64,000 nt of DNA from Medicago truncatula (Eukaryota; Streptophyta; Magnoliopsida; Fabales; Fabaceae), in contig NC_053042.1 in NCBI RefSeq assembly GCF_003473485.1, positions 29,871,262-29,935,261 of the forward strand, in the 5' to 3' direction. Shown piece by piece: positions 11,441 to 23,030 of the stretch. Made by a program: the position numbers and the translations under genes. Position 1 is the first letter of the stretch; every line of letters begins with the position of its first letter. The notes beneath the pieces are model-generated. The model ran no database searches. It saw only the letters and a list, made by a program, of their open reading frames with translations, and was not told where the DNA came from.

Positions 11441-14417
11441 GATATCTGTTATATTGAGGGATTAAGCTTTACTCATCCACCGCAAGTCCTTCTTCACCGA
11501 AGGAGGGTGGTGTACCTGCACGTGCTTCGACGCCCAAGTTAGTAAAGGGTGAAAAAGAGATTGTGGCTATATTATAGGTAAGAAGTGTCAAACCTAACTC
11601 AAGGTTAAGCATGGGTATATATATAATGGGCAAGTAGGGTTTTGGTTGTCAAGCCTTCACTTGGATAGTTGTAGCATGAATTCCGAACAGGTAGGTTAGG
11701 ATCTATTAGTTTGGACCATAATCTTGTGGGATATATGGTGTGTCCGTCGCATGGTGTCGCCTGCTTCGGATTGGACCTCAGGGCCAGTTCAAAATAGTTT
11801 CCCCTCAAATTATAGGCTGAGGGAATCAGATTGTAGCTTGATAAAGTCTCATGGGGGATTCGCTTTAAGAATGAGGGTCTTGTCGGTCTTTGTACCTTTG
11901 GATTTCATCATCTCACTGAGCTTTGAATGACCCTACGAGGTTTTTGGCGATACCACTTCCAAGGCTTCTTAGCCTACTGGTTCGGTGGCGCCTAGACCTT
12001 CGTGGGTTCATTTGAGTGACCCTTTATGGGAAGTTTCGATTATTCACCTGACGGCCTTAAGAGTTCGTCGTTGATGATGTTGTTTTTCCTTCTGGATGAA
12101 TGACTTCCTTGGTTAATATGCCACCTTCATATCTTATATCATGACTGTTTACATAGGATTTGGTCTTTCCTCCTCATGGAGTTCGAGACAGAAACCAAGG
12201 TCTTTAGTTTAGGTTAATCATAAAGGCTTCTGATTCATGGCCTTTTCACCTTCGTGCCAACTTGGTCTTGGACTCTCAGGAGATGTGTGTGCTTCCCTTC
12301 TCCAGTATTTCATCATCGATGAGGCTCGCTTGAACGATAATAGCAGCCTGCTTGTCCCGACCCAAAGGGTAAAAGTTGCTTCATTCTGCCACTTTTCAAC
12401 GGTTTCTAACCTCTTGTGTGATAAGTTTTCGTTTGCTGGGTTTCCCCATGATAGGTTTCAAGTAACATGGTCAAGTCCATTTGAGACACCTTTTATTTTT
12501 TGGATTTGGTGTCGTTGGATTGATCTATATCGACTTCTCGTTCTTCTAGTCGTTGAATTTTTGTCACTCCAACTAGTTCCCTATAACCTATTTAAAGAGT
12601 CCTACTATTCTTGTTTGCGGTTACCTGCATTGTCTCTTGCTCTCTTGGCTCTTCGGCGAACGGGAAAGGAGTTTTCTTATGCACTCACATTCTTCATTGT
12701 TCCGGCCTATTGCAGCTTCTTTACCAAGTAAGGTTCCTTTCCTTCCTCCTTTTTGTTTTCTAGCTTTCTTTGCATTCTTAATGTGTTATTTGAGGGGAAC
12801 GATTTGTTTTTGTAACATCCCAATATTTTATTTTATGTTTTGCAAGTTTTATTTATAATCATCTTGATTCATCATTTAAGTCAAAATTCATTTATTTTAT
12901 TTATAAAGAAAGAACTTAGATAAAAATGTCACACCATCTAATTCAATAATTAATTAGTAGTTTTATTTTTTTTTTATTTTTTATTTTATAAATTACATGT
13001 AATGAATTTAGTATGATAATGGGTGATGCACGTTCAACAAAAGTGCTAAAATTTAGGCAACCTTATGCAAACATCCTTTTTCCAATTCATTATTATATAA
13101 GTTATTCTAGATATGACCACGTCCAATTTTTCCTTTGAGCATACGGCCACGTCCAATTTTTCCTTCAATACATTAGTTGTTTGCTGAGTCATACTCATAT
13201 TAACATATGCATCTTAGCTGGCTATTATTAAGCCTTGATTCTTCCTCGACTCAACTTACTTCCATCCTTTACATTGCTTAGTATCAAAACCATCAAATAA
13301 TACTCTTCATTTCTTTTCTCTGGTCATCATTTACGCTACTCTTTCATTTTCTATGTGCTATATAAGTCACCCTCTTGTTACCTTTGAGTCCATCCAAAAT
13401 ATTCGCCAAGTCTCTCGCAAGTATTCATCGTGTTTGTAACACACGGGTTCTTGGTTTCCACGGTCTAATCTACAAAATAATTCTTGGAGCAAGGGCAAAC
13501 GTGTCTGCATTATAGCTGTGAGTTTGAGGCGGCTTAGAGTCCTGGCTTAGGATGGAAAACACTTAAGGTAAGGGCACTTCCCCATACAACTCAAAATTAG
13601 ACATAGAATTAGAAGTCGATAAAGTACTTATATGTTGTTTGTATGTTTTAAGGAAAAAGATATTGATTTTAAAGATAATGAAACTTAGTGATAGAATTAA
13701 TTCATAAAAGTTTAAATTTTAGTATATTACCTAATTTTCATAACCTGTTTGTATCTTTGAATGAGGTAATAGCTGACCTAAATTATTATCTATAGTAATT
13801 ACAATGAATGAGGGATATTTAAGACTTATAATAGCTAGTTTATCTATGTGATATCTGATTTATGAGCTCTGATTACATTATTGCATCTATATGTATAACA
13901 TACTGTGAGGTTTCTCCTACTAATGTTGGCCACTGTTAGTTACTTTTAGTTGTCTTTTTTTGTTGTTATGTTGTTTCTGTTCAACAACCTTTAACTTTTG
14001 TTTCTTTTGATATATTGCCCTTTAGGTATTTCTGGTGCCGGCTGTTTTAATAAAACATGGTGTTGTAAAAAAAAAGTATAATATAGTTAACTTAGTATAG
14101 GTGCTGATTTTGATTTAGAGCAAACAAGCTATTGTTTCATTACTTTCATACGGTAAAAAAAAAAAAAAAAAAAAAACTAATGTTGGATGGATTATAAAAA
14201 TGGGATTGCTTATTAGTCATGAAAATTTGTATGTATGACTTGTTATATGAACAAACATAGTGAAAATTAATTCCCTTTTTATGCGTGGTATATATCATGG
14301 TCTTTGAGCATAAAATTTGGGATTGTTATGGAACTGAAATAATAAGAAGAACAATAAGACTTTTATGAGAGATTTCTTTTGTCATGTGCATGATGTGGTA
14401 TTACTTTCTGTGTGATT

Positions 14418-14635
14418 GCCTAAGTGGCGGGGATTGCCTCTATTTTTATTATCATGACATATGCATTTTTGGTGTGCCTTAGTGGTGGGTTAAACTTATA
14501 ATTCTTTGTGGTGCCTAAGTGACGGGATTTTGTTTACATTTTCATGATCATACATGACATATGCATCTGTGTGGTGCCTTAGTGGTGGGATTACAATTAT
14601 ATTTTGTGTGGTGCCTTAGTGGCGTGCTTATTATA
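14418..14635 (+). repeat. Interspersed GTGCCTTAGTGGYGGG motif, five copies
   Basis: The motif, with small variants (GTGATTGCCTAAGTGGCGGG, GTGTGCCTTAGTGGTGGG, GTGGTGCCTAAGTGACGGG, GTGGTGCCTTAGTGGTGGG, GTGGTGCCTTAGTGGCGTG), recurs at spacings of roughly 40-65 bp inside the solo LTR. It looks like a short, irregular tandem array. Confidence 0.75.
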
Positions 14636-14796
14636 TCCAGATCATATAGTTTTAGTAGCATGCATACACATGTATTTCATATAAGTTTAGGAAGATTTAT
14701 TTATGAAGATTGAGTCATCTTTTGGAGAGTTCACGTGCATTTGCAAAGTGAAAGATACATAATAATAACAAAAAAAAAAGGGATGAAGACTTAATC

Positions 14797-14800
<4 letters not shown>

Positions 14801-14862
<62 letters not shown>
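14801..14862. repeat. (TA)31 microsatellite
   Basis: Uninterrupted TA dinucleotides, about 31 units, inside the solo LTR. Confidence 0.97.
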
Positions 14863-14863
<1 letters not shown>

Positions 14864-17229
14864 TACTTTATATAGAGATATACAAGCAAGGTATAAGTTT
14901 AGTGTGGTGAGTAATGTTTTATTTTGACAATTCTGATGCATGACCTTGAGGATTTAAATTAAGTCGGTTCACTTCTTTTGATTCTGTTTTGCGGCCATAT
15001 AATTAATGCAAGGTAAAACTCTTATGTATCCATTATGTTTATTTAGTTTAATCTCTAAAGTTTTATAAAATTTTGTCAATCGTTTCTATGCAATCTAATT
15101 TTTGGCAGAAGGATAGTATATGTTTATTTTCTGATTTTTAATTTTGTGTTTTGTTTTGTTTTGTTTTGTTGTGGTTATGAAAGTTGACCCCTTACACCAA
15201 CATTTTTAGGTACACAAGAAGATGTGTAAGATTTATGGTTGATGCTTGTTCGCGAAACGGGAGAAATCATTATGGGTTTTTCGTCATTTATTTTGAAATA
15301 AGGAAGGATTTTATGGCTCTTTGATTGTTGTTTTGAATTATTTAGTATGTTTAGAAATGCGGAGACGTGCTATCTTCCGCTGGAAACTTTAAACAAGTTT
15401 CACTTTTGTTCTTTTGAAGCTGATACATTTTTCTCCATTTTCAACTATTAATAAATTAGTTCTTTGAAATATATTAACATAGGAAATTTGGAATTTTTTT
15501 TGTAAATCGTTTACAAAAACTGCAGTATTTTCTTATAAGAACGAAATAGATGAAATGTCTTGGATTTAAAAATCCGGGACGTTACAATTTTGATCCTTCT
15601 TGAAGGGTGCAACGCCCCTTCAATGGTGTTTGCCTCTAGGATATTCCTTTAGAGTTCTTGCTCTTAGCCTCTTTATATGGCAAGTGATGGGATTACTTCA
15701 TCTTTTTGTTCATGCCTTTGTTTACCTTTCTAGGACAACATTAGCAAGTGTATCCCCCGACACATGGCGATGAAGTTTCATCTTGACCCTAGTTTTAATT
15801 GGTTCGCCCTTGATGAGTTTATGGCCAGTTGTTAAGACTACGAACAACTAAATTGTCGGGATTTGGTTCTGTTGAGTGTCGCACAACCTTTAGAGGGTAT
15901 ATTCATCTTTGTTTTGATCTGATCCTAGCCTTATTTTTTGTGGACAGGTCTATTGATATGACTAAGAGGATGGGTTACCCTCGAGACGGATCAGTCATCC
16001 GTGTTGGGTGCCTGGACTGGTTCCCTTTCGTGAGTGAATAAATCTTTGGGCAGCCTTCTATTTATGAGGATCTTGAAGGCTTCTGTTGGTATCTTCTAGA
16101 AGTGATCTCGACCATTCATGATGTCTGGACTATGTAGGCTCCTTTGTAAGGGGGTCGTGCATGTAGTTTGTAGCGTTGTGCCTTCATCATGTATGAGTGT
16201 GTCCTTTCCATGTTGTGGTTAAGATCCCTTTTTCACCCTATGAGATGGGTGTTCTGAATCGGTTGAAGGTTGCCCCTACCAGTTACATCCCTTATTATGG
16301 GGTTATATGTGTGCATTCGTCTGGGTGTGCCAACGTTATGGAATTGAGGCCAGAGTGAAGACCTTCCTATGTGAGTTCCACACTCGATGAAAAATTCAGT
16401 GGGGGAACTTAGTGTTGAGAACTCTTATCTTTGTCTAGTCTGTTAAGATGTTTCAGCCTTACATATGCTCTTTTAATAACTTTAGGTCCAACTATGTAGT
16501 GGTAAGGCCGACTACGGTGGTTGCGCGCCGAGATACTATTTGCAAGCATCCTTCGGTGGCCGCTGGCGATCCTAGAAATCAAGTCATTAGATATTGTTAT
16601 TCCTTTTCCGACATTCTTGGTCGAGTGACCCCTTCTTTATAGCCTCTCAATTTCCAATCGGTTAGGGTGAACTTCTTGAGGTCCAACAACAATTTCATAT
16701 TGCTTTAAAGGATTTTGTGGGGGCATTTGACCATCTTCGAGTGTTGGATGATTGTTATTGGGAAAGAAATCTCAACACCAACCACAAGAGTGAAGACTCC
16801 CGCTTTCAAAAATTATGTCGTGCATGAAATAATTGCAAACAAACCCAATGTCACGAACTCATAACTCACGAGCCAGCTACCCCAAAATTTGCATTTAGTA
16901 TTATTCAATCTTATATAACCACCAATAGAATATGAAATGGTGATAGTTTTTTGCAACTTAAGCTTAATTCTAATTATTATTGGCTTGTCTTTTAGTTATC
17001 CTTCTATAATAGTGGTCTTTAGGGGTCATACGATTTCTTTTATAGGTGGCTTTGTGCATGAGATTAGCCATGCTACCCCTGTTATCTCTGAGCTTTACAC
17101 ATCTATGTTTGCTTTGAAAAAATCGGAAAATCTTAATTTGCAACACATTTGGATTGAAAATGATGCCCTCATGGCGGTCAGGGCTTTTAATATGAATACC
17201 AAGGCCCCTTGGAAGTTGCGTAACAGGTG

Positions 17230-19475
17230 TGTCGCGTCATTTTTCGGAGATCAAGGCTATTTGATTAGCTTTTGACTCACTAAATATTTCACGACTGAAC
17301 ATTTAATTTTATTATGAAAAAGGGGAAAAAAGTTCAAAACACCCCATATTGAAAAGATTTAGGGTTCGGGGGTTAGTTACACAAAGGGAAGGTATTAGCA
17401 CCCTTTATGTTCGTAGTACTCTACGAGAACCTCTTGGTTTTATTTAATTTAATGTGCTATAACTTGCTTGCTTATTTTGAAAAGAAGGAATTAATGTGAT
17501 GAAAAGGAAAATAAAGTGAGACCTAATTTATCTACATATTTTATTGTTTGTTTGGAAGGACGAGTGTCCTCTGCCTACGTACCCGTGAAGGATCAAAACC
17601 TCGTAGTTCGGGGTAAAAATTGACGTTTGATTGGTGGTGTGTTTTTTATTAGTTTTGAAAAAAGGTTTTAAATTGAAAAGCCAAGTGGCAAATAAGAATT
17701 GGTTTGTATTTTTTATATTAAAAGAAAATGACTTGAAGTTGAATTAAATTGATTGATATTTGATTAAGAAAAGAAAAATAAAAATGCGGTCACTTGATTT
17801 GGATCAAGGTTTATTATGAAAAATGTTTTTTGTGATTTTTGGTTATCTGCATGTTTTTGTTGTTTTTGAATAATTGCTAACTAACGGAGCATAAAGAATA
17901 AAAAACGCGACTACCCTAAGTTAGAAATATAAAATCTATGACTATTACATAAAAAGCCTATTTTACATTCTAAGGTCTGCAATAAAATAAAAATGCTAAA
18001 AAATAAATAAATAAATGCGAGAAAAAAATAAAAAAAAGTAAAAAAATGGTCCAAACACAAGGTGGGGGTGCAGTAGTACGTAGGGGTGTGCAGAAAGCAA
18101 GCAGAAAGGGGAATTGGGCTTAAGAGGCGCAGCTGGCGCGTTGGGCTTGAGGAATTGGGCTTAAACCGGTTCGGTTCAAGCCTGGTTCGGTCCAGGAGAA
18201 CCGAACCGGTTCAGGACACTATATATGTGTAGTGTCCGGTTTTTTTTCTCATTTTTCACCTTTCTTTCTCTCTCTTCTCTTCAAAATTCTCTCTTCTCTC
18301 TCATGCTTCTTCTTTTCTTCTCCGATTGGAGAATGGTGGCGGGGGGAGTTCCGGCGCGGTGGCCGGCGAGCAATCGCGGCTGCTCCGCCGCGCCGGAGTT
18401 AAAGGTACTTCTTTTTTTGTTTTTTTTTCGTTTTCTCTTCTACTCCTCTTTCTACGCCTATTTCTAACCTTGAAACCTACAGAAGCGGGACTTAAACCCC
18501 TAGATCTACAAAAACAGCAAAGCAAAAAAGAAATACCTATTTCCCCTCTTGTTTTTGAGGCCTGGTACCGTTTTTTTTGATTTTGTTTTTATTCCTTGCT
18601 GTTGTGCGTGTGTGTCCGGCTTGTGTGCGCGAACCGCTGTCTTCGTGTGCGTCTCTGTTTGTATTTGTGTGTCGTGTGCGCTGCTGTGTGTGAAAAAAAG
18701 GTGAGATTCGATTTTGATAGGGTTTTTGAGTTTGGGATCAGTTGTGTGAATGAGGTTGATGATGATGAGTTGGTGTTTGGGTTTTTAAAAAAGGGTTTGT
18801 GTGTGACTGTGTGTGTAATGTTTTTTGACTGCAGGCTTTTGATTGAACTTTGGAGGTTTGTGCGTGAATTGATTCTTTGTGACTGTGTCTGGATCGATTT
18901 TGAAAAAGGGTTTTGACTGAACTTTTGGTTAAGAATTGACAGTGGTTCTGATAAATTTGTGTGATTTTTGGCCGTGAAATTGTTGTCGCCTTGTGACTGT
19001 TTCTGCAGGTTCTATTTATAGTGAAGTTTAAGGGTAGGGTTTGTTAAAAATGATGCAGAAATTGTGCTTGGATTGGGATGAAAGCTGGTTCCTGGATTTG
19101 GATGGGAGGACGCGTGACATTTTTTTGGATGAGGACCAATTTTGGATTTTATTTAGTTAATAACAAATGAATAAATGATAAATGAGAAAAATGAAAATAA
19201 AAAAAATAAAATAAATGCATACTTGACTTTTGGACTTATCTAAACAAAAATTAAATAATTAACTAAATAGATAAAGACTAAACAAAATAAAAAATTAAAC
19301 GATTTAAAAAAAAAAGAATAAAAGATAGAAATAAATAATTAAAGACTGAGAGAAGAGGGCCCGATTTGGAACTTTATGAGGTATTTCAAAATACCTCCCT
19401 GCCGAATTTTTCACTGAAATGTGAGTTCGGAGACGTGTGTCAGTGGGACCTTAGGTCAAAATTTGGGGTATGACA
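17230..19475 (+). mobile_element. Solo LTR, about 2.25 kb, with a perfect 5-bp target duplication
   Basis: The segment starts TGTCGCGTCATTTTTCGG and ends AAATTTGGGGTATGACA, and is flanked by AGGTG at 17225-17229 and AGGTG at 19476-19480. A TATA motif (CTATATATG, about 18219) indicates plus orientation. No primer-binding site follows and there is no second LTR, so it is a solo LTR. The sequence near 17350-17430 (GGTTCGGGGGTTAGTTACAC, GGTATTAGCACCC) is one I recall from long LTRs of legume Ty3/gypsy elements of the Ogre/Tat group. The intact target duplication suggests a moderately recent insertion. Confidence 0.85.
18164..18211. repeat. Perfect 14-bp inverted repeat just upstream of the LTR TATA box
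   Basis: AACCGGTTCGGTTC (18164-18177) and its exact reverse complement (18198-18211) are separated by 20 nt and end within 15 bp of the TATA-like CTATATATG. This could be a binding-site palindrome or a cruciform in the LTR promoter. Confidence 0.85.
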
Positions 19476-19720
19476 AGGTGAATCAATTGACTGACTTTAG
19501 CTACAATCAATGCATATGCCTTGGCAAAAAATGTGCAATGTTTGCCTAGTTTTGCTTCCTAATGGTGGAATTTCCCTCCGGAGTTTATTCTTCATTTTCT
19601 ATCTAAGGATAGTCTTGGCTGACCGTTTCAAAGATTCTCTTACATGTAATTTCTGTTTATAATGGTTCAGGCCTCCCGTGATTTTTAGTGTTTTATTGTT
19701 TTGATTAAAAAATTATTAAT

Positions 19721-20990
19721 TAATATTAGAGTTTATTGAATAAAATAAGAGAGCATGAAAAGTTTTCTTAGAATTTCATATAATCACGATTCTAACTTAA
19801 AATTGGATTGAATAAGAAAGTAAGAAGTTTTTTAAGAGTGTCACGTAATCACAATACTTGTTCAAGAACAACTCAAATTTCAAATTTACTTTAGAATATA
19901 GTATAAAAGTATAAATAGATAGATATTTTGCTCGTCACCCCTCCTTTTTGTTGAACCAAACAAACCATAAGCATCCATCCAAAGAGACCATGCTAGATTC
20001 AATCATACAATATTTCTCACCTTTTTACACTTCTTTCCCCTTGTTACTCAAGAATGGTGCGAAAAAAGGATAAACCCATGAATTTCATAAACACATTCAA
20101 CCACATACAATTTTGGAGTTTGGGCCGCAGCTTATAATAAAATGAATTGTGAAAAAGAAAAAATATGGTTGCACTTCTCAACGTCATACAAAAAGAGCGC
20201 ACAATACAAGAAAATTCATGAATAAATGATATTTTATGATACAAATTTCTTGAAAGGTCCAATTAAATGCTAAAAATTATAATTGTTACAAGATAATATA
20301 TCAAAAATATAACAGTGAATCCTACTAAACCATTTTAGTCAAGTGAGAAATTAATATTATTTATTAAATATTTCCTTACAATTTATTTTCATTTGATTCA
20401 TATATGAATAACCTCTCTAGAATCATAACAAATTATGACTCTAGAATTTCAATATTAGAGTGGTGACCACAACAGGACTCCTAACCACGTGCTTTAAATC
20501 CATCCAAGTTAAATATCCAAAAGCTACTTTAATTAATATTGTAGTTCTTGCATCTTCCTTAACTTTAGTTTAACTTCTCATTCTTCTCATTAAACACTAA
20601 CTTGTTTGGGATAACACTAACACGAAAACCTTTAATAGCAATAATGCTAGCAACGTAAATCATATGTCCCTCTCCAACATTGGTAATTGTTCTCTCAATG
20701 GTCAAAACAGCTATGGATAACATTTTATAAACATAATGTTCCTATTGTTTTTATGGGTTTATGCGACAATGTTAAGGAGTTGAAAAAACGTAAAAACCAA
20801 GATTGTGGTGTGTGCGGACAAGAATGAAAGTAGTCTTTTTAATCAAGTCAATAGCTTGAGCGCAACAAAAAATTTGGGAGTTGTTTTGATTTGAAATGTC
20901 GTGCACCCGCTCGCATGTTGTGCACGCACACATGCCTGTATGAATGTATTACTTAATATTTTACAATCTTTTCTCGGCTGAACAACGAAT
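19721..20990. other. Intergenic, no gene seen
   Basis: AT-rich sequence without recognisable coding potential or clear repeat boundaries. The longest open frame (around 20044-20262, minus) has no family resemblance and I treat it as chance. Confidence 0.5.
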
Positions 20991-20999
20991 CTTTTCTTG

Positions 21000-21712
21000 G
21001 CTGGTATTTAGTGGGCTTGGAGACACCGCAACCTAACTTGCCTGAACAACGAATTTTGGTCTTTACATCGCCTCTCTTTTAACATTCAAAATTCTGCAGA
21101 AGTCATAAAGAATGCTTTATCCTAGAATGATGTTGCTGTTAATTCGGAGCGTTTAATCAAGTGGAATTGCTTAAACTTCTCGTGCATCATTCTCAACATG
21201 GATGAAAGTTGCCTTGGAACTCCGCAACGTGTTGGCTTCGGAGGTCTCATTAGAAATTATGTTGGTCGCTATCTTTCCGGTTTCTCTAGTTTTATTTCCA
21301 ATTCGGAGGACATTTTGCTAGCAGAGCTCGTGATATGCATATTGCGGAATTGGTATGCTATACATACTCTCTTCTTTGCATCAGTCTCATTACCGGTCCA
21401 GCCAAGAATTATCACATTTTTGCTGCTCTCATCCAGGACATGAAGGACATGATACGCCTCAGCAATGTTACTATCGTGCACACCCTTCGGGAGGAAAACC
21501 AATGCGCTGATTTTTTTGGCTAAAATGGGAGCTTCGCCTGATCATGATTTGTCTATCCATTCGTCTGCTCCTATTGAGATGAATGACCTTCTTAGGAATG
21601 ATGCTTGGGGAACCTTCTTCCCTAAGGGCTAGTTTTTGTTTGCAGTTTAGGCTTTTTTATGTTTTCTTTTCTTGTTTTGTTCTTTTTCCCTTGTAACAAA
21701 AAAAAAAATAGA
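21000..21712 (+). mobile_element. L1-type LINE 3' remnant (RNase H region), second copy
   Basis: The frame near 21198 reads MDESCLGTPQRVGFGGLIRN then GRYLSGFSS, the start of a plant LINE RNase H, with NMDES where the catalytic NxDGS usually stands. Later frames give LIQDMKDMIRLSNVTIVHTL then REENQCADFFG, the 'H..RE.N..AD' signature near its end. The frame shifts at least once. A 3' end follows (TTCCCTTGTAAC plus an A-run at 21697-21711). Truncated at the 5' side and not functional. Confidence 0.75.
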
Positions 21713-22228
21713 GTATTTAAATTCAAAGTTTTAATATTATTAAATACTCCATCTGTTTCACAATACTTATCGCTTTTGAAGAATTTACACATACCAAAAA
21801 ATTAAATAAATTTTGTTAATTTTGATTAAATTCTGTGTTTTTTCTACGATATCCTTAACCATTTATTATTTCTCTTTATACAATAAATAGATAAGGGTAT
21901 TATTGATAAATCAATATTTAATGTTGCGTTGAAACTTGAAAGGGGCAAGTGAAATGAAACAAAATTATTCTTTAAAAGCGACAAGTATTGTGAAACGGAA
22001 TGAATACTTAGTAAACATTTTGAAGTTTTTTTTGACAAAAGTAAACATTTTGAAGTTTTTCTTACATTTTATATGTAAGAAAAATAATTTTCAACCTAGT
22101 AAAGTTACTAAACATGTTCATTTTGGTCTTATATGAAACCTGAATACGTGTACATGTGCGAGTACGATACGGGTATGCGGATACACACATTTTTTTAAAT
22201 TTAGGATACAATATGACTTTAAAGCATC
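21713..22228. other. Intergenic AT-rich stretch
   Basis: No gene is seen. A short direct repeat (GTAAACATTTTGAAGTTTTT at about 22010-22060) and sequences reminiscent of legume MITE ends near 21745-21790 and 21940-22005 (AATACTTATCGCTTTTGAAG against AAAGCGACAAGTATTGTG) suggest a small fold-back element. Confidence 0.4.
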
Positions 22229-22413
22229 GTTAACACAAATTAGGAAAAAGAATGATGCAAAATGCAAATTGCAATCCGTAATTCAAATTCACAATATATT
22301 AATATATTTGAAACCTAATTTGTGTTAACTTCTTTTTGAAGCATCGTTGTCAAATTCACAAATCATATTAGGAAAAAGAATGATGCAACATGCAAATTGC
22401 AATCCGTAATTCA
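22229..22413. repeat. Compound direct and inverted repeat
   Basis: A 47-bp unit starting ATTAGGAAAAAGAATGATGC occurs at 22239-22285 and again at 22367-22413 with one visible difference. Between and around the copies, GTTAACACAAATTAGG (22229-22244) has an exact reverse complement at 22314-22329. It looks like a MITE with a partial duplication. Confidence 0.8.
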
Positions 22414-22599
22414 TCGATATCGGTTATAGACCACCAGTATACAATTGTCAATTAGTTTTTGCTTTGATTGTTCAACATTATCATTGCATTGGTAGTCTAT
22501 CATGCTATATCAATTTACTTTTGAAGCTTATTTCTTTTTAGATTTGTTTTACAATATTAACCTTGAATATAGTTTATAGTTTCTAAAATTTGTTGTTTT

Positions 22600-23030
22600 T
22601 CATGAGAGGAATTTCCTTAACCGCATTTATGTGGCAATTGAAAAAGCTGAACAGATGGATTGGAAGCAGATTTGGTTGGAAAGCGACTCCATGCTTGCGG
22701 TTAAGGCTTTTAATCAGAATTCTCCAGTCTCGTGGTTTCTTAAGAATAGATGGTTGAACTGTAAAGTTTTTTCTTCTAGCATTGTTCATTTGTTTGTTTT
22801 TGCTCTCATATCCATAGAGAGGGAAATGCTGTTGCTGGCGCCTTGGTTCGTAATGGCCAAAGTCTGCAACCTTTGACGTCTCAATGGTGGCAAGCCCCTC
22901 CTAGCTTTCTTTCACCTTTTTTGTATAGAGATAATCATTGGCTTCCGTTTTTTTAGAGACATTAAGATGTAATCGGTTCAAGCCTCTTCTGCTTTAGTTT
23001 TTTTTCTTTGTCTTGATAAAAAAATTAATA
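22600..23030 (+). mobile_element. L1-type LINE 3' remnant, third copy
   Basis: The frame at 22631 reads AIEKAEQMDWKQIWLESDSM then LAVKAFNQNSPVSWFLKNRW, the central RNase H motif seen in the 17.1-kb copy (IWIENDALMAVRAFN). Downstream, about 22815-22960, are decayed RNase H C-terminal sequences and a tail (TTTGTCTTGATAAAAAAATT). 5'-truncated, frame broken. Confidence 0.75.

Larger units (their letters stand above)
12811..15586 (+). mobile_element. Solo LTR, about 2.8 kb
   Basis: The segment begins TGTAACATCCCAATATTT and ends AATCCGGGACGTTACA, the TG...CA termini and 'TGTAAC...GTTACA' layout typical of plant LTRs. A promoter-like CTATATAAG lies near 13360, pointing to plus orientation. No internal region or second LTR flanks it. 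Flanks are GTTTT and ATTTT, at best an imperfect target duplication. It contains a GCCTTAGTGG repeat cluster and a long TA microsatellite. The family is unassigned. Confidence 0.65.
11440..16920 (+). mobile_element. Decayed retroelement-like block, interrupted by a solo LTR
   Basis: Sequence at about 11440-12810 and 15587-16800 has a more balanced base composition than its surroundings and short open stretches, for example 12237-12731 and 15829-16041, consistent with worn-out element coding DNA. The two parts are separated by the LTR at 12811-15586 and appear to have been contiguous before that insertion. I cannot name the family; it resembles gag-region relics of plant retroelements. It is broken many times and has no function I can support. 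Confidence 0.35.
16960..19720 (+). mobile_element. L1-type LINE 3' remnant (RNase H end), split by a solo LTR
   Basis: Plant L1 elements end ORF2 with a plant-type RNase H domain. Frame pieces before the interruption read GGFVHEISHATPVISELYTS, then LNLQHIWIENDALMAVRAFN; the latter is the 'W.E.D...A..A' RNase H core. After the interruption, 19481-19650 resembles the usual end of such ORFs (PSFASWWWNFPP-like, then GLP.FRF-like) with several stops and shifts. It ends in a tail near 19700 (TTTTGATTAAAAAATT). Only the 3' end is present, as in 5'-truncated LINE insertions. Positions 17230-19475 belong to the inserted LTR. Confidence 0.7.

Noticed and set aside
12237-12731. Longest open frame in the SPY-SNX1 gap (164 codons), as a possible gene
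   Set aside because: No recognisable domain, low-complexity hydrophobic stretches, lies within a decayed repeat block interrupted by a solo LTR.
14801-14862. TA array as a CRISPR-like or satellite array
   Set aside because: It is a simple dinucleotide microsatellite with no spacers.
18225-18916. Open frames rich in F, R, C and V near 18.2-18.9 kb
   Set aside because: They fall inside the solo LTR, just after its promoter-like box, in TTTCT- and TGTG-rich sequence; no domain is present.
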